Assembly (NCBI RefSeq): GCF_026015985.1
Contig: NZ_CP110389.1
Span: 2,264,001 to 2,328,000, forward strand
Direction: 5' to 3'
DNA from: Rhodopseudomonas sp. P2A-2r
GTDB lineage: Bacteria > Pseudomonadota > Alphaproteobacteria > Rhizobiales > Xanthobacteraceae
DNA: 64,000 bases
The translations under genes were made by a program, and so were the position numbers. How positions within the stretch are numbered: position 1 is the first letter of the stretch; the number at the start of each line of letters is the position of its first letter. Below, in pieces: positions 26,740 to 34,859 of this stretch. The notes below the pieces were generated by a model. It saw nothing but the letters and a program-made list of their open reading frames with translations. It was not told the DNA's origin and searched no databases.

Positions 26740-28109
26740 GCACGATCGCCATTTTCGGCAGCTATGTGCTGTCACGCAAGGATGGCGCGCAGGACGTGCT
26801 GCGCGACCGCTGGATCTTGCTGGAAGGCAGCCGCATCGCTGCGGTCACGCAGACGCGGCCGCAGGCTGGCGAGGTGTTCGACCGGCCCGGCCGTTTCATC
26901 CTGCCTGGCCTGTTGAACCTGCACAACCACTGCTACAGCGAAGCCATCGCGCGCAGCCATACCGAAGACGGCAATGGTCGCCGCAACAACCAGAGCATCA
27001 TCTACACGGTGCTGCTACCGCTGAGCAAACGCGGCGCGGAAATTCTGTCGCCCCTGGAGCGACTGGCGATCGCCCGGCTTGGCGTGCTGCAATTGCTGAA
27101 GGGCGGCGTCACCACGGTGATGGATTCGTTCCGCAATACCATCCCCGAAATGTTCGACGCCGCCGCCGAGATGGGTATCCGCTTCTACGGCGCGCCTTAT
27201 CTGTTCTCGACGGCCGATGCCCGGCTCGGCGCCGACGGCGTGATGACCTACACCGGCAACGATGGCGAAGCCGATCTCGACAGTTGGAATGCGTTGTATC
27301 AGCGCTGGAACGGGCAGGCCGACGGACGCATCAAGCTCGCCATGAGCCCGCACGCCACCGACACTTGCGGCCCGGAGCTGTTCAAGGCCTGCGCGACGCG
27401 CGCGCGCGAACTCGGCGTGCCCATCACCACCCATCTGGCCCAGAGCGCCGCCGAGGTGGCGCTGATCGGCCAGCGCTACGATGGCCGGACGCCGGCGGAG
27501 TATCTTGACTGGCTGGGCGTGCTCGCGCCGGACCTGATGGCTGCGCATTGCATCGCAAGTTCAGACAGCGATCTGGGACTGATGGCGGCGCGCGGCGCCA
27601 CGGTATTGAACTGTCCCCGGGTGTTTGCGCGCAGCGGTGTGACCGCGGCGTTCGGCCGCTTTGCGTCGCATGGCGTCCGCACCGTGGTGGGCACCGACGG
27701 CTACAATCAGGATTTTCTCGGCGAACTGAACGCCGCCTCGCTGATCTCGAAACTGTCGTCGGGCAAAGCCGATGTCGCCAACGGGCCGGAACTGATCGAA
27801 GCCGTGACCGCGACAGCCGCTGGCGTGATCGGACGGCCTGACCTCGGCGTGCTCGCGCCGGGCGCCACCGCCGATCTCACGGTTGTCGATATGAGTCACC
27901 CGCATCTGCAGCCGCTGTTCGATCCGCGCCGTGGCCTGATCGCTCTGGCCAACCGCGCCAATATCGACCAGGTCATCGTCGACGGCCGCATCCTGATCGA
28001 TGCCGGCCGTTCGACGCAGCACGACGAAGCCGCGATCGTGGCGGCGGGGACCGCGGCGGTGGGCAAGATCTGGGATCTGCCGGAAGCCCAGGCCGCCTTC
28101 AATGGCTGA
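26736..28109 (+). CDS. Amidohydrolase-superfamily deaminase/chlorohydrolase (SsnA/AtzA/Mta deaminase group)
   Basis: A 457-residue metal-dependent hydrolase. Metal ligands are visible as H63-N-H65 in LLNLHNHCY, THLAQSAAE near residue 229, AHCIASSD near residue 269 and Asp in VGTDGYNQD near residue 315. The C-terminal composite beta domain with ADLTVVDMSHPHLQP is typical of the cytosine deaminase/TrzA-like subgroup (amidines, triazines, deaminations). It overlaps the deacetylase-like gene by ATGA. It may remove an amino group or open a ring in the same pathway as the carbamoylase (inference). Confidence 0.85.
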   Translation: MSTIAIFGSYVLSRKDGAQDVLRDRWILLEGSRIAAVTQTRPQAGEVFDRPGRFILPGLLNLHNHCYSEAIARSHTEDGNGRRNNQSIIYTVLLPLSKRGAEILSPLERLAIARLGVLQLLKGGVTTVMDSFRNTIPEMFDAAAEMGIRFYGAPYLFSTADARLGADGVMTYTGNDGEADLDSWNALYQRWNGQADGRIKLAMSPHATDTCGPELFKACATRARELGVPITTHLAQSAAEVALIGQRYDGRTPAEYLDWLGVLAPDLMAAHCIASSDSDLGLMAARGATVLNCPRVFARSGVTAAFGRFASHGVRTVVGTDGYNQDFLGELNAASLISKLSSGKADVANGPELIEAVTATAAGVIGRPDLGVLAPGATADLTVVDMSHPHLQPLFDPRRGLIALANRANIDQVIVDGRILIDAGRSTQHDEAAIVAAGTAAVGKIWDLPEAQAAFNG

Positions 28110-28444
28110 TGCGCTTGACGCTTGCGCCATAGGCGAAACGGGGCATTTGTCAGCCATTTGAGAAAGGGGAAATTGTCATCAGCGAAGCCTGCGTTCCGCC
28201 GCCGGCGCCCGGCTGAGACTCTGCCGAATGTGTGGCGGCGATCGATTGAACTCGTCGCGTAAAGTGGGCGCTCAAAGGCTGTGAGCCAGAATGTCCTGGC
28301 TGCACGATCAGGTCGAACCTGTATTTGAGCTTGTTGAGTTGGATTGACTTCCGCTCGCGGCGTGTTGGTGGCAGGATTGCATTCAGCCAGGTGCAGTCCG
28401 TTCGCGGAGGGCAGGTTCGGGGCCAAGATCAGCGGGGTAGACCA
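28110..28444. other. Intergenic stretch with no recognised gene
   Basis: These 335 bases lie between the amidohydrolase and the aldo/keto reductase. No convincing gene, terminator or operator was seen. They probably include the promoter of the reductase/lactonase pair. Short open frames on both strands lack family motifs. Confidence 0.5.
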
Positions 28445-29550
28445 TTGGCAAGCAAGGTTAGGGAACTCTACACGGCCGCCGCTGCGCAGGCAGACGAAGA
28501 GAAGCCGGTCGATGCGACTCCGCGGTCTGCATTGCCGCGCCGTCTTCTTGGTCGGACGCGGCTCGAGGTTTCGGTGCTCGGCTTCGGCACCGCGCCGCTT
28601 GGCGACCTCTATGCGCAGCTGGACGACGACACGGCCATCGATACGGTACACGTCGCGCTCGATCGGGGCATCAATCTGCTCGATACGTCTCCCTTTATGG
28701 CAACGGTCTTGCCGAACATCGTTGCGGCACCGCGCTCCGGCGCGTGCCGCGCCAGAACATCGTCGTATGTACCAAGGTCGGTCGCTGGATGGATCCGTTC
28801 ACCGGGCGCGGCGACGGTTCCGGCTATGTCGGCGGGCTGCCGCACCGGGCCGTGGTCGACTATTCCTATGACGGCACCATGCGATCGGTGGAACAGTCGC
28901 TGTTGCGGCTGGGTACAGATCGCCTCGATTTGTTGTTGATCCACGACGTCGACGTCTGGACCCATGGCCGCGACGCCATCGAGGCGCGGTTTCGGGAGGC
29001 GATGGCCGGGGCCTATGTGGCGCTGGACCGGCTGCGCGGCGAGGGCGTTGTCGCCGGAATCGGCATCGGCGTGAACGAGGCCGAGATGTGCGTGCGTTTC
29101 GCGCAGGCCGGATCCTTCGATACCATGTTGCTGGCCGGGCGCTATTCGCTGCTAGAGCAGCCGGCGCTGGCAGAATTCCTGCCGCTGGCGCAGCAGCAAG
29201 GCATCGGCGTGCTGCTCGGCGGCGTGTTCAATTCGGGTATTCTGGCGACCGGCGCGGTCAGCGGCGCCAAGTACAATTACCGGGATGCGCCTCCCGATAT
29301 CCTGGCGAAGGTGGCGCGGATCGACAGCGTCTGCGCGGCGCATGGCGTTGCCCTGCCCACCGCGGCATTGCATTTTGCCCTGGGGCATCCGGCGGTGGCC
29401 AGCGTCGTACTGGGCGCCCAGAGCCCGCAAGAGGTCGAGCGCAATGTGGACGCGCTGTCGCGCACGGTGCCGACTGCGCTGTGGGCCGATCTGAAGGCCG
29501 AGCGCCTGCTGGATGCGGCAGCGCCGGTTCCGTCATCGGTCGCCGATTGA
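28445..29550 (+). pseudogene. Aldo/keto reductase (aldose 1-dehydrogenase-like), single frameshift
   Basis: The front part reads RRLLGRTRLEVSVLGFGTAP, the usual AKR opening, then GINLLDTSP with the catalytic Asp. The frame breaks at a CCC run (28691-28693). One base away the sequence continues LYGNGLAEHRCGTALRR, then VVCTKVGRW (catalytic Lys), DLLLIHDVD (His) and a complete C-terminus to 29550. One missing C explains it. The length fits the L-fucose/D-threo-aldose 1-dehydrogenase group. The start is uncertain: TTG 28445 or TTG 28532, neither with a strong ribosome site. Its stop overlaps the next start (TGATG). The neighbour is a lactonase-type amidohydrolase, so together they would oxidise a sugar to a lactone and then to an acid. 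Confidence 0.8.
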
Positions 29551-30392
29551 TGCGCATCGATGCGCATCACCATGTCTGGACGCTGGATCGTGGCGACTAT
29601 GGCTGGCTGACGCCGGCGCTGGCGCCGATCCATCGCGACTTCTCGCTGTCGGACCTCGCGCCGCATCTCGGCGCCGCGAATATCGAAGGCTCGATCCTAG
29701 TGCAGGCCGCGCCGACCGAGGCGGAAACCATGTTCCTGCTCGACATCGCGGCAAGGGCGACGGAGGTGCGAGGCGTGGTCGGCTGGACGGATTTCGACGC
29801 GCCCGACGCCAGCGCGCGCATCGATGCGCTCGCCGCGCACCGGCTTCTGGTCGGGTTGCGGCCGATGGTGCAGGACATGGCCGACGACGACTGGCTGCTG
29901 CGTCCGGCGCTGGCGCCGCTGCTGGCGGCCATGGCACGGAACGGCCTGGTGTTCGACGCACTGGTGCTGCCGCGCCATTTGCCGCGTCTGCTGCGGCTGG
30001 TCGACGATCACCCGGCCACGCAATTCGTGCTCGACCATTGCGGCAAGCCCCGGCTTGCAAGCGGCGAGACGGCAGATTGGTATCGCGATATCGCGTCGCT
30101 CGCCGAACGCCCCAACATCGTCTGCAAGCTGTCGGGCCTCGTGACCGAGGCCGCACCGGACTGGCAGATCGCGGATCTGCGCAACGCGGTGGATCATGTC
30201 GTCGCGTGCTTCGGGCTCTCTCGCCTGCTGTGGGGCAGCGACTGGCCCGTGGTCAATCTGGCCGGTGGCTACGAAAAATGGCTCGCCGCCGCCGAAGCTC
30301 TGCTGGCCGATCTGTCAGCCGATGAAAAGGCCGCCGTCTTCGGCGGCAACGCGGCGCGCATCTATCTTGCGCACCGGGGACGGAGATGTTGA
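29550..30392 (+). CDS. Amidohydrolase 2 family, L-fuconolactonase/PDC-lactonase-like
   Basis: A 280-residue TIM-barrel hydrolase starting at ATG 29550, overlapping the preceding stop. It opens MRIDAHHHVW with the HxH metal pair, has GLRPMVQDM near residue 104, the FVLDHCGKPR motif near residue 160 and the late GSDWPVVNL with the metal Asp near residue 230. This set is typical of COG3618 lactonases that act on L-fucono-, L-rhamnono- or 2-pyrone-4,6-dicarboxylic lactones. Linked to an aldose dehydrogenase-like AKR it probably hydrolyses the sugar lactone produced (inference). Confidence 0.87.
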   Translation: MRIDAHHHVWTLDRGDYGWLTPALAPIHRDFSLSDLAPHLGAANIEGSILVQAAPTEAETMFLLDIAARATEVRGVVGWTDFDAPDASARIDALAAHRLLVGLRPMVQDMADDDWLLRPALAPLLAAMARNGLVFDALVLPRHLPRLLRLVDDHPATQFVLDHCGKPRLASGETADWYRDIASLAERPNIVCKLSGLVTEAAPDWQIADLRNAVDHVVACFGLSRLLWGSDWPVVNLAGGYEKWLAAAEALLADLSADEKAAVFGGNAARIYLAHRGRRC

Positions 30393-30483
30393 AGCGCGTC
30401 GGTGACGGGCTCGCGGGGGCGGGCTGGCCGTCCGCCTTGCTTGTGATCTATCATCGACCGTCACTCAATCGGTAGGAGTTCTG

Positions 30484-30825
30484 ATGGCGGGCGGGATATC
30501 CATTCATGCGGTCGATGTCGCGAGCGGGCAACCCGCGCAAGGCCTGCGCGTCGAGATCTGGCAAGTTGGGCCGGCGCGTGCCCTGATTGCCGACGGCCGG
30601 CTCGGTGCCGTCGGCACGCTCGATCACCCGGTCACCACAGGGATTGGAATCGAAGCCGGCGAATACGAGGTGCTGTTTCACCTCGGTGAATTCTTTGCCG
30701 ATAGCGAGGGCGCAGGCTTTCTGACGGTGGTGCCGTTCCGGTTCAGGATCGTGAACGTGGATGAGCATTTCCATCTGCCGATCAAGTTCACGCGCTGGGG
30801 CTTTGCACTGTTTCGCGGCGCCTGA
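30484..30825 (+). CDS. Transthyretin-like (5-hydroxyisourate hydrolase-family) protein, divergent
   Basis: A 113-residue protein of the transthyretin/HIU hydrolase family. It keeps ISIHAVDVASGQPAQGL (with the N-terminal His at position 8) and the strand VVPFRFRIVNVDEHFHLPI. The diagnostic C-terminal tetrapeptide YRGS of HIU hydrolases reads FRGA, the internal region where the catalytic Arg lies (TxxDGR) is DHPVTTG, and the usual LLSPYGYSTY reads KFTRWGFALF. It is therefore a family member with altered active-site residues, and the urate pathway role should not be assumed. It lies 91 bp after the lactonase gene and ends 6 bases before the converging permease gene. Confidence 0.75.
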   Translation: MAGGISIHAVDVASGQPAQGLRVEIWQVGPARALIADGRLGAVGTLDHPVTTGIGIEAGEYEVLFHLGEFFADSEGAGFLTVVPFRFRIVNVDEHFHLPIKFTRWGFALFRGA

Positions 30826-30831
30826 GGCGGA

Positions 30832-31647
30832 TCAGTTCGTCAGCCGCTTCGACAGGCCGGTGACGCGCTCCATGACGGCGATGAGCGCAACCGTGGCAAT
30901 GATCAGCACGCTGGATAGCGCCGCGATGGTGACGTCGAGCTTGCCCTCGAGGTCCTGCCACATGCGGATAGGCAGCATGTCGGTGGCCGCGTCGCGCAGG
31001 AACAGCGACACAGGCACATTGTCGAACGACGACATAAAGGCGATGAACGCGCCGGCGATGATGCCCGGACGGATCAGCGGCAGCACGATGCGCCGGAAGG
31101 TGTAGGACCGGCTAGCACCGAGCGCCGCCGAGCTTTCCAGCAGTGCCGGCTCGAGCTGGGCCAGCGCCGCCACTGTGTTGCGCACCACATAGGGCACGCA
31201 GACCACGGTATGGCCGATCACCAGGGTCAGCAGCGACACCTGCATGCCGACCCGTGAAAACAGCATAAGCGCTGCGAGACCGAAGGCCAGTGCCGGCAGC
31301 ACCAGCGGCGACATGAACAACGAGTCGAGCAGTCGTGTCGACAGGGTCGGCGAGCGCGCAATGGCCAATGCGGCGCCGACGCCGAGCACGATGGACAGGC
31401 CGGTCGCCCACAGCGCCACCACAAAGCTGTTGCGCGCGGCGAAATGCAACTGCCAGGCATTCCACAATTCGACGTACCAGCGGCCGGAATAGCCGGGCGG
31501 AGGAAATTTGAGCGAGAAGCCGCTGGTGAACGACACGATCAGCACGACCAGCGATGGCGCGATGATGATCACCAGCCCGATCAGCGCGATCGCCGTCATG
31601 ACCACTTCGAAGCTGATGGCTTCCCAGGTGCGCTTGCGGCCGCTCAT
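30832..31647 (-). CDS. ABC transporter permease, PotC type
   Basis: A 271-residue inner-membrane permease, last gene of a leftward importer operon. ATG 31647 starts two bases after the stop of the preceding permease. About six membrane helices are present. The EAA loop near residue 180 reads ESSAALGASRSYTFRRIVLP, and GGG-like residues in PLIRPGIIAGAF follow, as in spermidine/putrescine or Fe(3+) (AfuB/PotC) systems. It pairs with the upstream PotB-like permease. Confidence 0.9.
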   Translation of the reverse strand: MSGRKRTWEAISFEVVMTAIALIGLVIIIAPSLVVLIVSFTSGFSLKFPPPGYSGRWYVELWNAWQLHFAARNSFVVALWATGLSIVLGVGAALAIARSPTLSTRLLDSLFMSPLVLPALAFGLAALMLFSRVGMQVSLLTLVIGHTVVCVPYVVRNTVAALAQLEPALLESSAALGASRSYTFRRIVLPLIRPGIIAGAFIAFMSSFDNVPVSLFLRDAATDMLPIRMWQDLEGKLDVTIAALSSVLIIATVALIAVMERVTGLSKRLTN

Positions 31648-31649
31648 GA

Positions 31650-32513
31650 TCAGGCTCCGCCGTAGCCGCGAGACAATCGGCCCAGCATGTTGAAGAGGGT
31701 GACGACGGCGAGCACCGCCAGCAGGAAGATGATCGAGATGGCCGAGGCGAACGGCCAGTTCTGCAAGGTCGAGGCCTGCTGGTACAGGTACATCGGCATG
31801 AAGAGCATCTGTCCGCCGCCGATCAGCGACTGGGTGATGAAGGCGGTGATGGCGGCCGCATAGGTCAGCGTGCAGCCGGCGATGATGCCGGGCAGCGACA
31901 GCGGCAGAATGACCTTGCGGAAGGTGCGCCAACTGCCGGCGCCGAGCGAGCACGAGGCGTCCTCGAGATTCATGTCGATGCGGCCGAGCGCGGTGATCAG
32001 CGGCAGCGTCATCAGCGGCATCTGCACCTGGGCCAGCGCGACCACCACGCCGAACTGGGTGTACAGCAGCCGCAGCGGCGTATCGATGGCGCCCATCGAC
32101 TGCAGCGTCGCATTGACGATGCCCTGGCGGCCGAGGATCACGATCCAGGCAAAGGTGCGCACCACTACGCTGGTCAGGAGCGGCAGCAGCACGATGAGGA
32201 TGATCAGCGTCTGCATGCGCGAGCCGACGCGGTGATACAGCCAGGCAAGCGGGAAACCGAGCACCAGGCAGAGCGCCGTCACTTCGGCACCGAGGAGGAG
32301 CGTGGAGCCGAGCACGCCGAGGCTGAAGGGGTCGGTGAGGAAATGGACGTACTGGCCGATACCCCAGAGGGTACCGGCCGTGTCGTTGTGCAGGGACAGC
32401 ACGAACAGCTGCACCAGCGGCGCCACGAAGAACACCAGGAAGAACAGGGCCAATGGAGCGGCCAGCCCGATCCCGTAGGATGTCACGTCGCGCGGTGCCG
32501 ATGCAGCGGTCAT
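31650..32513 (-). CDS. ABC transporter permease, PotB type
   Basis: A 287-residue permease with six membrane helices. The EAA-type loop near residue 190 reads EDASCSLGAGSWRTFRKVIL, followed by PLSLPGIIAGC. The first helix lies at residues 16-38 (PLALFFLVFFVAPLVQLFVL). The gene begins 7 bases after the binding-protein stop. Together with the PotC-like permease it forms the heterodimeric channel. Confidence 0.9.
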   Translation of the reverse strand: MTAASAPRDVTSYGIGLAAPLALFFLVFFVAPLVQLFVLSLHNDTAGTLWGIGQYVHFLTDPFSLGVLGSTLLLGAEVTALCLVLGFPLAWLYHRVGSRMQTLIILIVLLPLLTSVVVRTFAWIVILGRQGIVNATLQSMGAIDTPLRLLYTQFGVVVALAQVQMPLMTLPLITALGRIDMNLEDASCSLGAGSWRTFRKVILPLSLPGIIAGCTLTYAAAITAFITQSLIGGGQMLFMPMYLYQQASTLQNWPFASAISIIFLLAVLAVVTLFNMLGRLSRGYGGA

Positions 32514-32520
32514 CGTCGCC

Positions 32521-33564
32521 TCAGATCTTGATTTCGCGGTTGAAGCGTTCGATCCAGGCCGAGCGCTGCTCGTTGATCTTCTTCCAGTCCTGGAACACGA
32601 ACTTCTTCTTCAACTCCTCGGTGTCCCTGGCCAGCACGCGGGCGATCTCGCCGCCCATCGGCACCTTGGCATTGGTCGGCACGATCAGGTACGGCGAGTT
32701 CATCAAGGTGGTCTGCACCTCCGGTGACAGCGACGCCTCGATCAGCTTGAAGGCGAGCTCCTTGTTGGGCGAGTTCTTGACGATATGAATGGTGGTCTTG
32801 AAGGCGATGGCGCCTTCCTTGGGCGCCACGAATTCCACCGGCACGCCGCGCGCCTTGAGGATCTGGATGGCGTTGAAATTGCCGGGCGAGATGTCGACCT
32901 GGCCCTGCTGGAACAGGGTAGCGAGCGCGCCGGGATTGGCGGCGACCGCGGCGAGATTGGGCTTCAGCGCTTCCAGCGCCTTGAAGCCGGGATCGATATT
33001 GGCTTCCGAGCCGCCGTGCATGCGGGCCACCTCGACCAGCCATCCGGTGCCGAGCGTGGAATTGAGGTTGGTGATGCCGACGCGGCCTTTGAATTCCGGA
33101 TTCCACAGGTCGGCCCAGGAGGTCGGTGGCTTCTTGATGGTCTCGGGATTGTAGGTCAGGCCCACCACCTGGAAGAACGGCGCCGGCCCCATCGGCTCCT
33201 GCGCCTCGGCGATCAGGTCCTTGTAGTACGCGCTCTTCTCTACGGGATAGGGCTCGGCGAGATCCTGGCCGATCGCCACCAGCGCCGGGCCGGGATCGTG
33301 CAGCATCACGTCGATCGGCGGATTGGCGCGCGCCGCGTTGATCTTGGCGATCTGGTCGACGGACAGCATCGGGTCGAGCACTATGGCCGCGTCGGCATTG
33401 GCCTTGCGGAACGCCGGTACCAGCACCGCCTTGTGGGCTTCCTCCCAGCTACCGGTGAAGGTGGCGAACACCAGCGGGCGCGCCTGGGCGTAGCTCAGCC
33501 CGGGAAACGCCTTCATGGCGCCAAGGGTCAATGCGGTGGTGAGAAGGCTTCTGCGACTGATCAT
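32521..33564 (-). CDS. ABC transporter periplasmic binding protein, PotD/AfuA-like
   Basis: A 347-residue type II binding protein. The N-terminus SRRSLLTTALTLGAMKAF looks like a Tat or Sec signal ending near SYAQA at residue 27. LVFATFTGSWEEA opens the mature domain, and WADLWNPEFKGRVGI near residue 150 is typical of the spermidine/putrescine- and iron-binding group. In PotD-like proteins acidic residues bind polyamine; the ligand here cannot be decided. The ATPase gene lies 33 bp upstream. Confidence 0.9.
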   Translation of the reverse strand: MISRRSLLTTALTLGAMKAFPGLSYAQARPLVFATFTGSWEEAHKAVLVPAFRKANADAAIVLDPMLSVDQIAKINAARANPPIDVMLHDPGPALVAIGQDLAEPYPVEKSAYYKDLIAEAQEPMGPAPFFQVVGLTYNPETIKKPPTSWADLWNPEFKGRVGITNLNSTLGTGWLVEVARMHGGSEANIDPGFKALEALKPNLAAVAANPGALATLFQQGQVDISPGNFNAIQILKARGVPVEFVAPKEGAIAFKTTIHIVKNSPNKELAFKLIEASLSPEVQTTLMNSPYLIVPTNAKVPMGGEIARVLARDTEELKKKFVFQDWKKINEQRSAWIERFNREIKI

Positions 33565-33597
33565 TAAATGAGGCTCCGGTTGAAAGCTGACGTGGCG

Positions 33598-34692
33598 CTA
33601 AAGGGAGGCGGGAAACACATTGGCGAGGGCGGGGGCGAGCGGAGCCACGCGTACCGCGACGCCGCTCTCCAGCAGGCGCGTCTCGCCGAAACGCGCCTGG
33701 GAAACTTTCACGCCCGAGCCGTCGGCGGTGGTGATCTCATGGACGACCGTGGTGCCGAGCGGCAGCGCCATGCCGACCACGCCGGCGAAGCCCGACGTGT
33801 CGGTGACGAACTGCAGATGCTCCGGCCGGATGCAGACGGTGACGCGGCCACCCTCGGCAATCCCCTTCGCGGCCGGCCGGGCGATGATCTCGGCGCCGGC
33901 GTCGAGCCGCACCTTGGCGCCGGTCGGGTCCATTGCGATCAGCGTGCCGGGCATGCGGTTGGTGGAGCCGACGAAGGTGTTGACGAACAGCGTCTGCGGC
34001 CGGTCGTAGACATCCGATGGGGAGCCGAACTGTTCGAGATGCCCCTGGCTCAGCACGGCCACGCGGTCGGCCATGGACAGCGCTTCCTCCTGGTCGTGGG
34101 TGACGATCACGGTGGTAATGCCCGACACCCGCTGCAACCGCTTGACCTCGATCTGCATGTCGAGCCGCAGGTTCTTGTCGAGGGCGGCGAACGGCTCGTC
34201 CAGCAGCAGGATCGACGGCTTGATGGCCAGCGCGCGGGCCAGCGCCACGCGCTGCTGCTGGCCGCCGGACAGCTGCCGCGGCAGCCGCTCGCCCATGGAC
34301 GAGAGCTGCACCAGATCGAGCAGGCGCTGCGCCTCGCTGCGCTGGGTCGCCTTGTCGACGTTGCGCGCGGCGAGGCCATAGGCGACGTTCTCGGCAATGG
34401 TCAGGTGCGGAAACAGCGCATAGTTCTGAAACACGATGCCGACCGCGCGGCGGTTGGGCGGCAGGCGATCGACGATGTCGTCGCCGATGATGATGCGGCC
34501 CTGGCTCTGGGCGATGAAGCCGGCGACGATGCGCAAAAGCGTGGTCTTGCCGCAACCGGATGGTCCCAGCAGCGCGATGATCTCGCCGCCTTTCACGTCG
34601 AGGTTGATGTTTTCCACCGCGATCGCGCCGCCTGCATAACGATGCGTGACGGCATCGATGACCAGCGAACGACCGCCCTTCGGCTCAGGCAT
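33598..34692 (-). CDS. ABC transporter ATPase, PotA/FbpC type
   Basis: A 364-residue ATPase starting at ATG 34692; a longer open frame upstream overlaps the AraC gene antisense and is not used. Walker A GPSGCGKTTLL (near 44), Q-loop VFQNYALFPH, signature [15 protein letters not shown], Walker B LLLDEPFAALD and switch VTHDQEEAL are intact. A C-terminal TOBE domain (about 280-364, with VCIRPEHLQF) is usual for the polyamine/iron/sulfate group. First gene of the four-gene importer. A 10-bp inverted repeat lies just before its start. Confidence 0.93.
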   Translation of the reverse strand: MPEPKGGRSLVIDAVTHRYAGGAIAVENINLDVKGGEIIALLGPSGCGKTTLLRIVAGFIAQSQGRIIIGDDIVDRLPPNRRAVGIVFQNYALFPHLTIAENVAYGLAARNVDKATQRSEAQRLLDLVQLSSMGERLPRQLSGGQQQRVALARALAIKPSILLLDEPFAALDKNLRLDMQIEVKRLQRVSGITTVIVTHDQEEALSMADRVAVLSQGHLEQFGSPSDVYDRPQTLFVNTFVGSTNRMPGTLIAMDPTGAKVRLDAGAEIIARPAAKGIAEGGRVTVCIRPEHLQFVTDTSGFAGVVGMALPLGTTVVHEITTADGSGVKVSQARFGETRLLESGVAVRVAPLAPALANVFPASL

Positions 34693-34701
34693 GCACGGCT
34701 C

Positions 34702-34727
34702 CTTGCTTTGCCTATTTGCAAAGCAAG
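34702..34727. promoter_or_regulatory. 10-bp inverted repeat before the PotA-like gene
   Basis: CTTGCTTTGC and GCAAAGCAAG are perfect complements separated by six bases (CTATTT). The repeat ends about 10 bases before the ATPase start codon on the minus strand. It could be an operator, or an RNA hairpin that covers the ribosome-binding region. No known motif was recognised. Confidence 0.5.
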
Positions 34728-34805
34728 TTCCGTGCCTTTGGCCGGTCCTCTCCGGCGGGACATTCGTTGCCGGTCCGATCGGGAGCGGCCACGTAACAGC
34801 TCGCA

Positions 34806-34851
34806 GTCGCCGGGGCAGGGGTGCGGAGCAAGAGCCTCCAGCCCCGGCGAC
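34806..34851 (-). terminator. Stem-loop after the AraC gene
   Basis: GTCGCCGGGGC (34806-34816) and GCCCCGGCGAC (34841-34851) form a perfect 11-bp GC-rich stem with a 24-base loop, 9 bases beyond the AraC stop codon. There is no following T run, so it may be a weak or Rho-assisted terminator that separates the AraC gene from the importer operon downstream. Confidence 0.45.
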
Positions 34852-34859
34852 CGGCCGCC

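Noticed and set aside
28344-28470. A TauD-like phrase (FGAKISGVDHW) in a short plus-strand frame
   Set aside because: Only one weak phrase with no iron-binding motif and no continuation. It is probably chance.
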